DNA of 64,000 bases from Prochlorococcus sp. scB243_495K23 (GTDB taxonomy: Bacteria > Cyanobacteriota > Cyanobacteriia > PCC-6307 > Cyanobiaceae): NCBI GenBank assembly GCA_000635495.1, contig JFLW01000001.1, positions 269,927 to 333,926 of the forward strand, read 5' to 3'. The notes under the pieces were generated by a model that was not told the origin of the DNA, did not search any database, and saw nothing but the letters and a program-made list of their open reading frames with translations. The position numbers were made by a program, and so were the translations under genes. Numbering within the stretch: position 1 is the stretch's first letter; each line of letters opens with the position of its first letter. Below, piece after piece: positions 19,593 through 30,972 of this stretch.

Positions 19593-21116
19593 TTAAACCC
19601 TTCCTGGGATTCTTCTTGTGGTTTCGTCGCCAAGCTTCTTGAATAAACCAAATTCAACTTGGTCGCCAATCTCAGCATCAATACCAGCAAAGGAATTTCT
19701 ATAAAGAGTTCTTGAAGCGTGCCACCAGTGGCCAAACAAGAATAGCAATCCGAAACATAAATGTGCATATGTAAACCACGCTCTAGGTGAGCTTCGGAAT
19801 ACACCGTCAGATTTATAAGTCTCTCTGTCAAACTTGAATGCTTCTCCAAGTTGAGCCTTTCTAGCTAGTCTTTTAACTACTGCAGGATCAGTAAATGTTT
19901 GACCATTAAGATCTCCTCCATAGATGGTTGCAGTAATTCCAGTCTGTTCAAATGAATACTTTGCTTCAGCTCTTCTAAACGGAATATCTGCTCTTACATT
20001 ACCCTCTTTGTCTTCAAGGATGACAGGAAAGTTTTCAAAGAAATTAGGTATTCTTCTAACTTCTAACTCATTACCATCTCTATCCTGAAAAGCAATATGA
20101 CCTTGCCAACCAGTTGGTAAACCATCTCCATTAACTAGAGCTCCAACTCTGAATAGCCCGCCTTTTGCAGGACTATTGCCAACATAATCGTAGAAAGCTA
20201 GTTTCTCTGGAATAGATGCATATGCCTCTTCTTTAGTCGCACCATCATCTATCGCAGCTTGAACCCTTCTATTTATTTCAGTCTTGAAATAGCCTGAATC
20301 CCATTGATATCTGGTCGGACCAAATAATTCGACTGGAGTAGTCGCTGAACCGTACCACATTGTTCCTGCAACAACGAAAGAAACAAATAAAACAGCAGCT
20401 AGAGCACTAGCTAGAACTCCCTCAAGACTTCCAAGTTTTAATGCTCTGTAAAGTCTTTCACCGGGTCTATTAGTAATGTGGAAAATTCCCCCAATAATTC
20501 CCATAAGTCCAGCAGCAATATGATTAGCAACAATTCCTCCTGGATTAAAGGGGTTAAATCCTTCTACTCCCCAGGAAGGAGCTACAGGTTCTACATGGCC
20601 AGTCAAACCATAAGGATCAGAAACCCAGATCCCTACATTTGCACAATGAAAAGCTCCAAAACCAAAACATGTAAGTCCAGCTAGGAGAAGGTGAATTCCA
20701 AATATTCTTGGTAAATCAAGAGCAGGCTCGCCTGTTCTTGAATCTTCCCAGAGATCCAAATCCCAGTATGTCCAGTGCCAAATGGAAGCCAACATTAGTA
20801 GCCCACTAAATACTATGTGTGCTGCTGCAACACCTTCAAAACTCCAGAATCCAGGATCAACTCCTGTAGCACCCGTAATATCCCATCCGTTCCAACTGCT
20901 TGTGATACCAAGTCTTGCCATAAAGGGCATGACGTACATCCCCTGTCTCCACATTGGATTGAGAACAGCATCAGAAGGATCAAAAATGGCTAATTCATAA
21001 AGAGCCATAGAACCGGCCCAGCCGGCTAATAATGCAGTATGCATAAGATGCACAGCGAGTAGTCGACCTGGGTCATTAATAACTACCGTGTGAACTCGAT
21101 ACCAAGGCAATCCCAT
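19593..21116 (-). CDS. psbB: Photosystem II CP47 chlorophyll-binding protein
   Basis: [49 protein letters not shown]. Confidence 0.98.
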   Translation of the reverse strand: MGLPWYRVHTVVINDPGRLLAVHLMHTALLAGWAGSMALYELAIFDPSDAVLNPMWRQGMYVMPFMARLGITSSWNGWDITGATGVDPGFWSFEGVAAAHIVFSGLLMLASIWHWTYWDLDLWEDSRTGEPALDLPRIFGIHLLLAGLTCFGFGAFHCANVGIWVSDPYGLTGHVEPVAPSWGVEGFNPFNPGGIVANHIAAGLMGIIGGIFHITNRPGERLYRALKLGSLEGVLASALAAVLFVSFVVAGTMWYGSATTPVELFGPTRYQWDSGYFKTEINRRVQAAIDDGATKEEAYASIPEKLAFYDYVGNSPAKGGLFRVGALVNGDGLPTGWQGHIAFQDRDGNELEVRRIPNFFENFPVILEDKEGNVRADIPFRRAEAKYSFEQTGITATIYGGDLNGQTFTDPAVVKRLARKAQLGEAFKFDRETYKSDGVFRSSPRAWFTYAHLCFGLLFLFGHWWHASRTLYRNSFAGIDAEIGDQVEFGLFKKLGDETTRRIPGRV

Positions 21117-21338
21117 CGGTTAATTTCTAGTAACTATGCTGAATAAACAGCTAAACATCACGATAGTAAGGGTTTTTTTGGCTTTGAGGGATTTTTGTAA
21201 ATAAATTTATTTTCTTGCAAAAATTGGTCAAATCAGTTTGCAGGACTGAGTTTATAAGGAATTTTTAGCTAAAAATTGTTAATATTTTGGTCACAATTCT
21301 CAAAGTAAAACGCCAAAATAAGAAAAATAACTAAAAAA

Positions 21339-21701
21339 ATGGCAACTATCAGATTTATTCGTGAGGATCTAGAAGTCCAATGTAATCCTGGAGAAAATTT
21401 AAGGGAATTGGTAATGAAAGAAAACTTACAACTTTATGGATTGAAAGGTATTTTAGGAAATTGCGGCGGGGCAGGACAATGTAGTACTTGTTTTATTTCA
21501 GTTGAAGGTGGAAACAAAAATTCTTTGAGCCCTCTAACATCAGTTGAAGAAGAAAAACTAAAAAATAGACCAGAAAATTGGAGACTTGCATGCCAAACTT
21601 TAATTAAGTCCTCTTCAGTAATCTTAACAAAACCACAATCTCCCCCCTCAAATTTGGAAGAACTAAAAAAAATTAGTGAAAATAAAAAATTACCTCGCTA
21701 A
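21339..21701 (+). CDS. 2Fe-2S ferredoxin-like protein
   Basis: LKGILGNCGGAGQCSTCFISVEGG…RLACQT 2Fe-2S cysteine pattern. Confidence 0.88.
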   Translation: MATIRFIREDLEVQCNPGENLRELVMKENLQLYGLKGILGNCGGAGQCSTCFISVEGGNKNSLSPLTSVEEEKLKNRPENWRLACQTLIKSSSVILTKPQSPPSNLEELKKISENKKLPR

Positions 21702-21806
21702 ATTGTTTAAGACTGTAAATCTGTTTATGAAATTTATTTATTTTTCCACTTTATTCGAAGTTATACGTTTATAGTCTTATTACGTAATTATAGAACTACT
21801 GATTAA

Positions 21807-21959
21807 ATGGAAACAACTAACTTTGGATTCGTAGCTAGTCTTTTATTTGTAGGGATACCAACAATATTCCTAATAGGTCTATTTATTTCTACTCAAGATG
21901 GAGAAAAATCAAGCTTCTATTCTGACTCAAGTAAAGGTAAGCTTGGGCCTAAACGCTAA
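21807..21959 (+). CDS. psbM: Photosystem II protein M (50 aa)
   Basis: Manual translation METTNFGFVASLLFVGIPTIFLIGLFISTQDGEKSSFYSDSSKGKLGPKR. Confidence 0.94.
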   Translation: METTNFGFVASLLFVGIPTIFLIGLFISTQDGEKSSFYSDSSKGKLGPKR

Positions 21960-21970
21960 AGCTTTAATAA

Positions 21971-22840
21971 ATGCCTAGCGTTTCTTTTGAAGAATTTTTA
22001 ATTTGGAAAAAAAAGCAACTTTCTAAAGGAGGAGATCAACAATCCTTTGCTGTTTTACTTGATTGTATAGGCGGATTATCTGCTAGTGATCTAAACCTGA
22101 TGAGTATAAATCTTGAAGGAAAATTACATTTAAAAAAAAAATTAGAGTTTTTAGAATCTGTTTGGCATGATCATTTGTTAAATTCTTGCCCAATCCAATA
22201 CCTTTGTGGGATTACTTTTTGGAGAGACCTAAAATTAAAAGTTACAAAAAAAGTACTAATTCCGAGACCAGAGACAGAGCTTATAGTAGATATTGTCTTC
22301 AATATATTTCGAAGGAAGTCAGAGAAATTATTTTTTGCTGAATTAGGAACTGGTTCAGGTGCTATAAGTATTGCGTTGGCATTGGCTTATCCATCAAGCG
22401 ATGGAGTAGCAACTGATATAGATCAAGACGCATTAGAAATAGCCACTAAAAATTTTTTAAACTCTTCCAAACAATCGAATTTGAAATTTTATTGTGGAAA
22501 TTGGTGGTCACCTCTTGAAAGCTTTAAAGGAAAATTAGATCTCGCTATTTCAAACCCGCCATATATTCCTCAAGATATCTATGAAAAATTACCCAAAGAA
22601 GTTAAAAATTTCGAACCTAAGGTTGCTTTATTAGGCGGCGAAGACGGTTTAGAACATATTAAGAAAATAATACAAAAAGCACCATTATTCTTAAAAGAGA
22701 ATGGCTGGCTAATTTTAGAGAATCATTTTGATCAAGGTGAAAAAGTGAAACAACTACTTCTTAAAAATCAATTTACATCAATAGAAATTGTGAAAGACCT
22801 CTCAGGTATTGGAAGGTTTACCATTGGAAGATATAAATAA
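21971..22840 (+). CDS. prmC: Peptide chain release factor N5-glutamine methyltransferase
   Basis: CPIQYLCGITFWRDLKLKVTKKVLIPRPETELIVD, ELGTGSGAISIALA, SNPPYIP. Confidence 0.95.
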   Translation: MPSVSFEEFLIWKKKQLSKGGDQQSFAVLLDCIGGLSASDLNLMSINLEGKLHLKKKLEFLESVWHDHLLNSCPIQYLCGITFWRDLKLKVTKKVLIPRPETELIVDIVFNIFRRKSEKLFFAELGTGSGAISIALALAYPSSDGVATDIDQDALEIATKNFLNSSKQSNLKFYCGNWWSPLESFKGKLDLAISNPPYIPQDIYEKLPKEVKNFEPKVALLGGEDGLEHIKKIIQKAPLFLKENGWLILENHFDQGEKVKQLLLKNQFTSIEIVKDLSGIGRFTIGRYK

Positions 22841-22863
22841 ATCATTACATGTTCATAATCTAA

Positions 22864-23445
22864 ATGAATTTAGTAGACTGCAAATCCGCCTTGAAGACTC
22901 TTAAAAGTGGTTTACCTATAATTTTCCCTACGGATACATTACCTGCAATTGGATGCTTGCCAAAATTTTCAAATACTATTTATGAGTTTAAAAAAAGAGA
23001 TAGAGACAAACCCTTAATTCTCATGGGATCAGAATACCAACAATTAATCAATTATGTTCACGAATCAGCAAAGGAAGATTACGAAAATATAGCTTCAAAA
23101 TATTGGCCTGGAGCTCTGACAATGGTTATTCCTGCTTCAGAAAAGCAGACTAGAATCCTCACAAGCAATGATCTTACTCTTGGGTTGAGGATTCCAAATT
23201 CATATATGGCTCAATCTCTCATGAGAGACACAGGCCCATTGTTAACTTCAAGTGCAAATATTTCAGGTTTTAAAGGATCAACTACAGTTGAAGGGATTGC
23301 TCGAGACTTCCCTGCTTTAAAAATTTTGGGTCCTATCCCATGGGGAGAAAGAAGTGGAAAAGCTAGTACTATTATTTTTTGGAAGAAAAGTGGAGATTGG
23401 AGACTGATTAGAGAAGGAGAAGTATCAGTTAGGGAATTGTATTAA
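22864..23445 (+). CDS. YrdC/Sua5-family threonylcarbamoyl-AMP synthase-like protein
   Basis: GLPIIFPTDTLPAIGCLPKF…IYEFKKRDRDKPLILMG…YWPGALTMVIPA…LGLRIPN…GPLLTSSANISG. Confidence 0.9.
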   Translation: MNLVDCKSALKTLKSGLPIIFPTDTLPAIGCLPKFSNTIYEFKKRDRDKPLILMGSEYQQLINYVHESAKEDYENIASKYWPGALTMVIPASEKQTRILTSNDLTLGLRIPNSYMAQSLMRDTGPLLTSSANISGFKGSTTVEGIARDFPALKILGPIPWGERSGKASTIIFWKKSGDWRLIREGEVSVRELY

Positions 23446-23612
23446 TGTTTTTATTGTTATTTTTTGTTTTAATAATTCAATTTTCTGCTTATTGGATATT
23501 TGAACCCCTTGCATCTTTTTTTGAGTATGTTCTCGAAATAAGATTGTTTCCTATAATTGCTCTGATAGGTTTATTTTTTCTTTTTTCAGCAAAGAATATT
23601 GATCAGAATTAA
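23445..23612 (+). CDS. Small membrane protein (55 aa) overlapping the stop of the Sua5-like gene
   Basis: Manual translation MFLLLFFVLIIQFSAYWIFEPLASFFEYVLEIRLFPIIALIGLFFLFSAKNIDQN; 1 nt TAATG overlap. Confidence 0.6.
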   Translation: MFLLLFFVLIIQFSAYWIFEPLASFFEYVLEIRLFPIIALIGLFFLFSAKNIDQN

Positions 23613-23623
23613 ATAAATCAAAA

Positions 23624-23695
23624 TGCCGGCTAACAGATTTGAACTGATGACCTTCGCTTTACAAAAGCGCTGCTCTACCGCTGAGCTAAGCCGGC
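23624..23695 (-). tRNA. tRNA-Thr(TGT)
   Basis: Reverse complement GCCGGCTTAGCTCAGCGGTAGAGCAGCGCTTTTGTAAAGCGAAGG…GTTCAAATC cloverleaf. Confidence 0.95.
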
Positions 23696-23760
23696 AATCT
23701 CTTTATCTTACAATTAGGGAGGGTTAATTATCAGTATTTTTTTAGCTTTTTTTAAATTTA

Positions 23761-24105
23761 TTACTTTTTGATATCTTTGTTAGATTTATCAACTTTATCA
23801 GTTTTATCAGTTTTTTTGAATTTTATTTCTCCTGAAATAGTTCTTTTGATTGGTAAATTGGCAACTAATGCAGTCATTCTATCCTCAGTCTCTAAACTTA
23901 CTGCTACTTCATCAAAATCAATCTCTACGTATTTAGCAACAACATCAAGAATTTCTTTCCTCATTTTATCTAAAAGATCAGTTGTTAAGGAACTCATATC
24001 AACTCTGTCATGAGCAAGTACAAGTTGTAATCTTTCTCTAGCCGTATTTGCACTAGACGTTTCTCTGCCTAGTAATTTATTGATAAGATCTCTGAGAGTC
24101 ATCAT
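23761..24105 (-). CDS. minE: Cell division topological specificity factor MinE
   Basis: [22 protein letters not shown]…[16 protein letters not shown]. Confidence 0.96.
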   Translation of the reverse strand: MMTLRDLINKLLGRETSSANTARERLQLVLAHDRVDMSSLTTDLLDKMRKEILDVVAKYVEIDFDEVAVSLETEDRMTALVANLPIKRTISGEIKFKKTDKTDKVDKSNKDIKK

Positions 24106-24106
24106 T

Positions 24107-24922
24107 TTAAAATACCTTTGTTTGCATTAATCTCATGAATTTATCCTTAAGACTTTTGCCTTCTTTTTTAGGATCGATAATTGGTACATCTTTATTTGTA
24201 AGTCTTTGAGAAACATTTAAATAACATCTTTTTGCAGGAGATCTACCATCTGAAAGTGTCAGTGGCTCCCCTCTATTTGTGCTTATTATTACCTGTTCAT
24301 CTTCTAAAACAATACCTAATAAAGGCAAAGAAAGTATCCCTTGAACATCTTCGATAGATAACATTTCTTGACTAGCCATCATGTTAGGGCGAACTCTATT
24401 TATTACAAGTTGGATTGGCTCAATATCTGAAGTATTAAGAATCCCTATTACTCTATCCGCATCCCGCACTGCGGATAGTTCTGGGTTAGTGACTACAATA
24501 GCTTCTTTGCAGGCCGCTAGAGCATTTTTAAAGCCATCTTCTACACCAGCAGGGCAATCTACTAAGACAAAATCAAAGTTCTCACTAAGTAGCTCACTAA
24601 TTTTTTTCATATCTTCGGGCTTCATCCAATCCAACATCCTTGGATCTCCAGCAGGTAAAAGAGCAAGATTAGGTTCCTTTTTATGTCTAACCAATGCTTG
24701 GTCAAGACGACAATTCTTGTCTAAAACATCTTGAGCCGTATAAATGATGCGATTTTCTAGTCCTAGAAGAAGATCTAAATTTCTTAAGCCAAAATCGGCA
24801 TCTAACACAGCAGTTGTTGCTCCGCTATTAGCAAGTGCTATGCCAAGGTTTGCAGTTAAAGTTGTTTTGCCAACCCCTCCTTTGCCTGAGCAAATTAATA
24901 TTGTGCGAGTATTTTTGCCCAC
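24107..24922 (-). CDS. minD: Septum site-determining protein MinD
   Basis: [25 protein letters not shown] deviant Walker A. Confidence 0.97.
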   Translation of the reverse strand: MGKNTRTILICSGKGGVGKTTLTANLGIALANSGATTAVLDADFGLRNLDLLLGLENRIIYTAQDVLDKNCRLDQALVRHKKEPNLALLPAGDPRMLDWMKPEDMKKISELLSENFDFVLVDCPAGVEDGFKNALAACKEAIVVTNPELSAVRDADRVIGILNTSDIEPIQLVINRVRPNMMASQEMLSIEDVQGILSLPLLGIVLEDEQVIISTNRGEPLTLSDGRSPAKRCYLNVSQRLTNKDVPIIDPKKEGKSLKDKFMRLMQTKVF

Positions 24923-25033
24923 GATTTTTAAGATTTTACAAATAATAAAGCCACTTGCAGAAAGTTAAATATTTTAAAGATTAAGTAATTCTTAAATTTA
25001 TCTAGTTTGAATTAATTTATTGCAAATTATTGA

Positions 25034-25696
25034 TTAATTTTTATTTTCGATTAAGTGTGGTTTGATAATTATCATTTGTTTATCTATTACCGCAACTTCT
25101 GGATAACAATTTTTGGGCTTATCCTTTGGTCCAATAGCTACCACATCTGCAATTCTTAACTGTAAAGGGTCTAGATAAAGTGATGCAATAGAGGCATTTT
25201 TATTTCCACTTTTCCCTGCGAACGCGATTCCTAGTAATTTGCCCCAAACGTAAATATTTTTCTCAGCGGAAACTATTGCTCCTGGGTTAACGTCTCCAAT
25301 GATGCATAGGTTTCCATTTGAAGATATTCTTTCACCGGATCGTACTGTTCCTTTGTGAAGAATATCGTCTTTCTTTTTTGAATTGAATATTAGTAACTTA
25401 TTTTTAATCTTTTGCTCTTCTATAAAAACTGAATCTATTTTTAAAGATTTTCCACTCAGGATTGTTTCTCTATGATTTGAGTAAATGCATAATGAACGAA
25501 TATTAATTTTGTCAAAATGATTTTTTAATTTTGAAAATTTATTAGAACTTATTGTCTCATTGACTGCGAAAATTTTTGCATCTAAAGGTTCCTTGATGGA
25601 AGAAAATCTTTTAAAAGTTTCATGGATATTATCTAAATCTAACAAAGAAAAAATTTCTAAATATTTACTTTTAGTGTTTTCTAAAACGATTTCCAT
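25034..25696 (-). CDS. minC: Septum site-determining protein MinC
   Basis: GTVRSGERISSNGNLCIIGDVNPGAIVSAEKNIYVWGKLLGIAFAG MinC C-terminal signature; adjacent to minDE. Confidence 0.95.
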   Translation of the reverse strand: MEIVLENTKSKYLEIFSLLDLDNIHETFKRFSSIKEPLDAKIFAVNETISSNKFSKLKNHFDKINIRSLCIYSNHRETILSGKSLKIDSVFIEEQKIKNKLLIFNSKKKDDILHKGTVRSGERISSNGNLCIIGDVNPGAIVSAEKNIYVWGKLLGIAFAGKSGNKNASIASLYLDPLQLRIADVVAIGPKDKPKNCYPEVAVIDKQMIIIKPHLIENKN

Positions 25697-25700
25697 TGAA

Positions 25701-26987
25701 TTAAATCTTTGAATTGTTTTTTATTAAGGAAATTTCATTTTTGATTTCATTTTTGATCATATCTGGATAAATAATAAGAGATGTTTCCTCGGATCTCATT
25801 AAAGTTTTTATTAATGCAGAACTATTTTCTAACGAGCTTTGATGTGTGCCGTCCCATATTTTTAGTGCATTATTAGATTCAAAACCTTTAAAAGACCTCT
25901 CCTTAATCCCACAAAATATTTCTGAATCATAACCATTCTTTTCGCATAATTTTGAGGCAAATGCAAGGATTTTTAATCTATTTAACTTACTTAAAAAACT
26001 TATGTCTGATGCCTTTAATAAATCTCTGTCAATAAACATTTTGCATAGTGTAGAAAGTGGTTCAAAAGATTCATCTTTCCATCTAATTAAATGGTAATAA
26101 AAGGTTACATCATCATTTCTTATGAAATCATCAAAATCAACCTTTGAAGGTGAAAAAATCAATTTATATAAAGAATTATCTAACCAAATATTCTTTTCAT
26201 ATTTATGTTTTATTGTGTGTAATATTTTTTCCAGAATCCATGTTGATATTTCGTTTATCCTGTGATTGTAGATTGTTCTGTACATCAAGTTTCTAAGTAC
26301 AAGGAAATGCTCAATAGCGATTACTCCTTTTGGTTTGATTCCGATATTCCCATCAGGTGCAAAGGTAAGAGCTGAAATTATTCTCTCTAAATCTACTAAG
26401 CCATAATTAGTACCTGTGTTGTAACTATCGCGCAAAAGATAATCAAGACGATCGCAATCTATCTCACTACTAATCAATGTTTTTAAAGGTTTTGAAAATA
26501 ATTGTTTTGATTGAAATAATTCACTAATTTTTCTGGGTAATTCGTTGTCATACTTTTTGAGAATTGAATTTATTGGAGAATAATTCCTAACTAATCTTTC
26601 TGACCATTGTTCGTGATTATGATTGAATATTGTTTCACTGGTATGACTTAAAGGTCCATGACCTAAATCATGTAGTAAAGCCGCTCCATAAAGAACAAAT
26701 TTATTTTCACAAAATGAAGATTTACTTTCAATTAATCTCTTATAAATTTTTCTAGCTATACAAAAAACACCAATTGAGTGCGTAAATCTACTCGACTCTG
26801 CACCATGAAAAAGTAAATATGCCGCTCCAAGTTGTTTTATTCTTCTTAATCTTTGAAAAGCAACTGTATCAATTAATTCCATAATCATTAATTCTTCTGG
26901 CTTTCCTGCATCAAATACTATTTCTTTATGAATTGGGTCATGAAAAATTCTTTTAATACTCATATTTTTAAGATTTTTTATTTTCAA
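25701..26987 (-). CDS. HD superfamily phosphohydrolase (dGTPase-like)
   Basis: FHDPIHKEIVFDAGKPEELMIMELIDTVAFQRLRRIKQLGAAYLLFHGAESSRFTHSIGV…ALLHDLGHGPLSHTSE. Confidence 0.9.
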   Translation of the reverse strand: MKIKNLKNMSIKRIFHDPIHKEIVFDAGKPEELMIMELIDTVAFQRLRRIKQLGAAYLLFHGAESSRFTHSIGVFCIARKIYKRLIESKSSFCENKFVLYGAALLHDLGHGPLSHTSETIFNHNHEQWSERLVRNYSPINSILKKYDNELPRKISELFQSKQLFSKPLKTLISSEIDCDRLDYLLRDSYNTGTNYGLVDLERIISALTFAPDGNIGIKPKGVIAIEHFLVLRNLMYRTIYNHRINEISTWILEKILHTIKHKYEKNIWLDNSLYKLIFSPSKVDFDDFIRNDDVTFYYHLIRWKDESFEPLSTLCKMFIDRDLLKASDISFLSKLNRLKILAFASKLCEKNGYDSEIFCGIKERSFKGFESNNALKIWDGTHQSSLENSSALIKTLMRSEETSLIIYPDMIKNEIKNEISLIKNNSKI

Positions 26988-26998
26988 TCTTTAGTCAT

Positions 26999-28306
26999 TT
27001 AAAGATTCATTTCTTCATTGTTTAATTCAATTGTTTGAACTGAAACGTCTTCTTTCTCTAGAAGCGACCCTAGAAATAATTCTGCATTTTTCAACCATTT
27101 ATCTTCAGTACTTCCATAATCACTTGCCTCCGGTAGATCAAGTAATTTGTCTGGAGTCATACCCTGGCCTTGAATATTATTACCTTTGGGGGTTAAGTAA
27201 CTAGCCACTGTTATAGCAATACCACTATCTTCTCCCAAACTTTTTAGGGATTGAATTAAACCTTTCCCATAAGTTTGTTCCCCCATAAGAATAGATCTCT
27301 CATTATCTTGTAATGAACCTGCAAGTATTTCACTGGCACTTGCAGTACCTTTATTTACTAAAGTCACCATTGGTCCATCAAAAGATGTCTCTTTTTGAGA
27401 AATAATTGCATCTTTGATTCCATTTCTATCTTTTGTCTCAACTACAGGTTTCTCACTCAATAATGAGTCTGCAACTGCTATTCCTGAGCTTACTAGTCCC
27501 CCTGAATTATTTCTAAGATCCAAGATCAAGCCCTCAACCTCTTTTTCTTTTAACTCTTGTAGTGCCTCTTCAACTTTTTTGGGAACGCTTTCGCTGAATT
27601 GAGTTATCCTCAAATAACCTATTGTATGGGAATCGTCTCTTAATCTTTTGGTTCTAACTGGTCTTAGATCTACTGATCTCCTCTCTAGATCGATTTCCCT
27701 AATTTCTCCTGATTTCGAAGATACTTCAACTAAAACTTTTGTGCCTGATTCACCTCTTAACTTAGAGGCAGTACTTGCAAGCCCTAATTTTTCTGCAGAG
27801 ATTCCGTCCACTGTCTCTATCAAGTCCCCGCTTACTATTCCAGCTTCTTCAGCTGGCGAACCCCCAAGAGTAGAGATAACTTTAACTTTATTGTCATCAT
27901 CTTCACCTAATTGGAGCCCAACACCATTAATCTCACTACCAAAATTACTTGATTTCAGTAGTTCATAATCTTTTGGGCGTAAAACTCTCGTGTAGGGATC
28001 CTCTAGAGGTCTTAACATGTCTTCAATTGCGGAATAAGCCTCTTCACTTGTTTCAATTTGTTTCTGTAATGTTTTTTGTCTAATTCTTTTCCATTGGATT
28101 TCATCAAACTTTTCTGGATCATAAAAACCTTCGTTTACCAAGGTCCAAGCGTCAAGTACTAATTGCCTGCTATCACTAAGAGCATCCACCCTTTCAATCA
28201 ATAAAAGATTGAAGGAAAAAACTATGATCATTGATGCAGTGATCACAGTTTTGAATGTTAAAAGTTTGTTAAAAGATGAATTCATTGGGTTAAGTGTTAA
28301 CACCAA
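26999..28306 (-). CDS. ctpA: C-terminal processing peptidase (S41)
   Basis: PDZ plus GLILDLRNNSGGLVSSGIAVAD, NKGTASASEILAGSLQD, TYGKGLIQS. Confidence 0.93.
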   Translation of the reverse strand: MVLTLNPMNSSFNKLLTFKTVITASMIIVFSFNLLLIERVDALSDSRQLVLDAWTLVNEGFYDPEKFDEIQWKRIRQKTLQKQIETSEEAYSAIEDMLRPLEDPYTRVLRPKDYELLKSSNFGSEINGVGLQLGEDDDNKVKVISTLGGSPAEEAGIVSGDLIETVDGISAEKLGLASTASKLRGESGTKVLVEVSSKSGEIREIDLERRSVDLRPVRTKRLRDDSHTIGYLRITQFSESVPKKVEEALQELKEKEVEGLILDLRNNSGGLVSSGIAVADSLLSEKPVVETKDRNGIKDAIISQKETSFDGPMVTLVNKGTASASEILAGSLQDNERSILMGEQTYGKGLIQSLKSLGEDSGIAITVASYLTPKGNNIQGQGMTPDKLLDLPEASDYGSTEDKWLKNAELFLGSLLEKEDVSVQTIELNNEEMNL

Positions 28307-28356
28307 GTATAAGAATTTTAAGTAAGCTCTTTATATAAAAGCTAAATTTTTTTTGG

Positions 28357-29013
28357 ATGGCGAATTCCTCATCTGTTTATGATTGGTTTCAAGAAAGGCT
28401 TGAAATTCAAGACATAACTGACGACGTAACTTCCAAGTACGTACCCCCTCACGTAAATATATTTTATTGTTTGGGAGGCATAACTTTAGTATGCTTCTTA
28501 ATTCAATTTGCAACAGGTTTTGCAATGACTTTTTACTATAAGCCAACAGTTACACAAGCTTATAGCTCAGTCAGTTATTTAATGACCGATGTAAGTTTTG
28601 GATGGTTAATAAGATCTGTGCATAGATGGAGTGCATCAATGATGGTTTTGATGTTAATCCTTCATGTCTTTAGGGTTTATCTTACCGGAGGTTTTAAAAG
28701 GCCAAGAGAATTAACTTGGGTTACAGGCGTTGTAATGGCAGTTATTACTGTTGCTTTTGGAGTTACAGGATATTCTCTACCTTGGGATCAGGTAGGTTAT
28801 TGGGCAGTTAAAATTGTTTCGGGTGTTCCTGCTGCCATACCAGTAATTGGTGACTTTATGGTTGAATTACTTAGAGGTGGTGAAAGTGTTGGGCAATCTA
28901 CTTTAACCAGATTTTACAGTCTTCATACTTTTGTATTGCCATGGTCATTAGCAGTTTTCATGTTGATGCACTTTTTAATGATTCGTAAACAGGGTATTTC
29001 AGGCCCTTTATAA
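28357..29013 (+). CDS. petB: Cytochrome b6
   Basis: [35 protein letters not shown]. Confidence 0.98.
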   Translation: MANSSSVYDWFQERLEIQDITDDVTSKYVPPHVNIFYCLGGITLVCFLIQFATGFAMTFYYKPTVTQAYSSVSYLMTDVSFGWLIRSVHRWSASMMVLMLILHVFRVYLTGGFKRPRELTWVTGVVMAVITVAFGVTGYSLPWDQVGYWAVKIVSGVPAAIPVIGDFMVELLRGGESVGQSTLTRFYSLHTFVLPWSLAVFMLMHFLMIRKQGISGPL

Positions 29014-29046
29014 ACTCTTATACTTAAACCATTATTAGTTTTTCAT

Positions 29047-29529
29047 ATGTCAACGTTAAAAAAACCAGATCTATCTGACCCAAAATTAAGAGCAAAGTTA
29101 GCTAAAGGTATGGGCCATAATTATTATGGTGAACCTGCTTGGCCAAATGATTTACTGTATATTTTTCCGGTAGTTATCTTAGGAACTATTGCTTGCGTAG
29201 TTGGACTAGCAGTTCTTGATCCTGCAATGTTGGGAGATAAAGCTAATCCCTTCGCCACACCCTTGGAGATACTCCCTGAGTGGTATTTATACCCAGTTTT
29301 TCAAATACTTAGGGTAGTCCCCAATAAACTTTTGGGCATCGCACTTCAAACATTAATTCCACTTGGTTTAATGATTCTTCCCTTTATCGAAAACGTTAAT
29401 AAATTTTCAAACCCATTTAGAAGACCAATAGCAATGTCAGTTTTCTTATTCGGAACTTTTCTAACAATATACCTTGGTATTGGGGCATGTTTGCCAATTG
29501 ATAAATCACTAACCCTAGGTTTATTTTAA
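29047..29529 (+). CDS. petD: Cytochrome b6-f complex subunit IV
   Basis: [41 protein letters not shown]. Confidence 0.98.
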
Positions 29530-29532
29530 GCT

Positions 29533-30972
29533 TTAAATTTTAAACATATCTAGATCGTTATACTCATTCCTTAGAAAATGATTCATCAATAAAAATCCAA
29601 CAATTGTCCAGGTTTGATAAGTTCTGGATTGTTGACCAACCCAAGTACCTGTAGGTCCATCAAAATATTCTGCCCATTCTTGCTTAGGTAATTGATTTAG
29701 CTGACACCAATACGATTCCTCTATTAAAGATTTCATCTCTTCCATGAGAATCACATCATCAGAACCGTAATTTTTTTGATGCAATAGAACGGCTGCACCA
29801 AAGAACCAAAGTAAACTTGGCCAATGACCACCGTTGTGGTAACTCCAAGGCCAATTCTTTGGATCCGATCCAGTTTTATTTTGCCATTCTTCGACATCCA
29901 TATGAGGATGACAAATTCTCATGGGCATTTGAGCCATCAAATGCTGTCTGTTATGTAAAACTAATCTAAATAAAGCTCTTTGTTCTTCAGGAGGCAGTAC
30001 TCCGAACATACATGCAAGAGAATTACCTAAACTGTAAAATCGAAAGTCAGGTCTTCCTGTCCTAATATTTCCTATTAAGTAACCACCTCTATTCTCTAAC
30101 CAATCTTGTAGCCATGAGGGTACTACTTGGGGTTGAACGTTAAATTCATTGAAGTGTTGATCATCACCATACTGCTCAGTTGGCCTCCTTCTAAGGATTT
30201 GCATTGTTTGGCTGGTAACCCAATAGTGCTTTAAAAGAAAACTTCCTAAATCCTTAACCCATTGATTTGTAAGAATAAGTCTTTGGTCTAAAAGTCTACT
30301 AACATGATCTGCTCTGCTTAATTCCATTAACCTTATACAACTTTTTAAACATCCATGAAGTAAAACTTCAACTTCTAAAGGTGCTCCCCATACATCCATC
30401 GGTCTATCAATCATAAATGCGCAATCTGGAACAAAAAGTACTGGAGTACCCTCAAAGGTTGGATGTAGAACTAGATCTAGTAGTAGTTGAATACCTCTTT
30501 GAACGCTTTGACTTTTTCCAAAGGCATAATCGCCGCTTTTGTTGACATAGTACCAACATAAAATAGGCCACCATAAACTTGCATCTGCTGAGGTAATCCT
30601 CCCTATTGATCTCTGACCATAGTCTCCAATGAGCTTTCCATTCTCTTCAACGAAACTTGTAGGAAATACGCCACGTGTTTGGTAATTAGCGCTTTGTAAC
30701 TCAAGGCATACACTTAGAAACTTTTTGACAATTTCGTACCTTTTTTGGGTAATGAGGTAAATCATTACAGGAACGTTGTCTCTTAAAAAAATTTCTCCAT
30801 AATTTAATTTTTTATTTTTTGTTGGGTGTTCCAGTGCCGCAACGCTACCCACTAACTCGCCTGATATCTCAACCAAAGTTTTCTCGAAGTGTTTTTTTGC
30901 ATTTGTTACAATTTTCTCTTCATCTGAACTTGGTCTTACTCTTAGATTTTTTTGACTAAATCTTTCTGCCAT
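29533..30972 (-). CDS. Alkaline/neutral invertase-like glycoside hydrolase (GH100)
   Basis: YGEIFLRDNVPVMIYLI…SLWWPILCWYY…MDVWGAPLEVEVLLHG…WPWSYHNGGHWPSLLWFFGAAV…EYFDGPTGTWVGQQSRTYQTWTIVGFL. Confidence 0.93.
   Translation of the reverse strand: MAERFSQKNLRVRPSSDEEKIVTNAKKHFEKTLVEISGELVGSVAALEHPTKNKKLNYGEIFLRDNVPVMIYLITQKRYEIVKKFLSVCLELQSANYQTRGVFPTSFVEENGKLIGDYGQRSIGRITSADASLWWPILCWYYVNKSGDYAFGKSQSVQRGIQLLLDLVLHPTFEGTPVLFVPDCAFMIDRPMDVWGAPLEVEVLLHGCLKSCIRLMELSRADHVSRLLDQRLILTNQWVKDLGSFLLKHYWVTSQTMQILRRRPTEQYGDDQHFNEFNVQPQVVPSWLQDWLENRGGYLIGNIRTGRPDFRFYSLGNSLACMFGVLPPEEQRALFRLVLHNRQHLMAQMPMRICHPHMDVEEWQNKTGSDPKNWPWSYHNGGHWPSLLWFFGAAVLLHQKNYGSDDVILMEEMKSLIEESYWCQLNQLPKQEWAEYFDGPTGTWVGQQSRTYQTWTIVGFLLMNHFLRNEYNDLDMFKI

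Noticed and set aside
19574-21000. ORFs 19574..19849, 20478..20684 and 20782..21000
   Set aside because: Alternative-frame or antisense reads inside psbB.
24381-24968. Plus-strand ORFs antisense to minD
   Set aside because: Frame shadow of the strongly supported minD gene; same reasoning for 23768..24013 over minE.
27414-27968. Plus-strand ORFs within ctpA
   Set aside because: Antisense shadows of ctpA.
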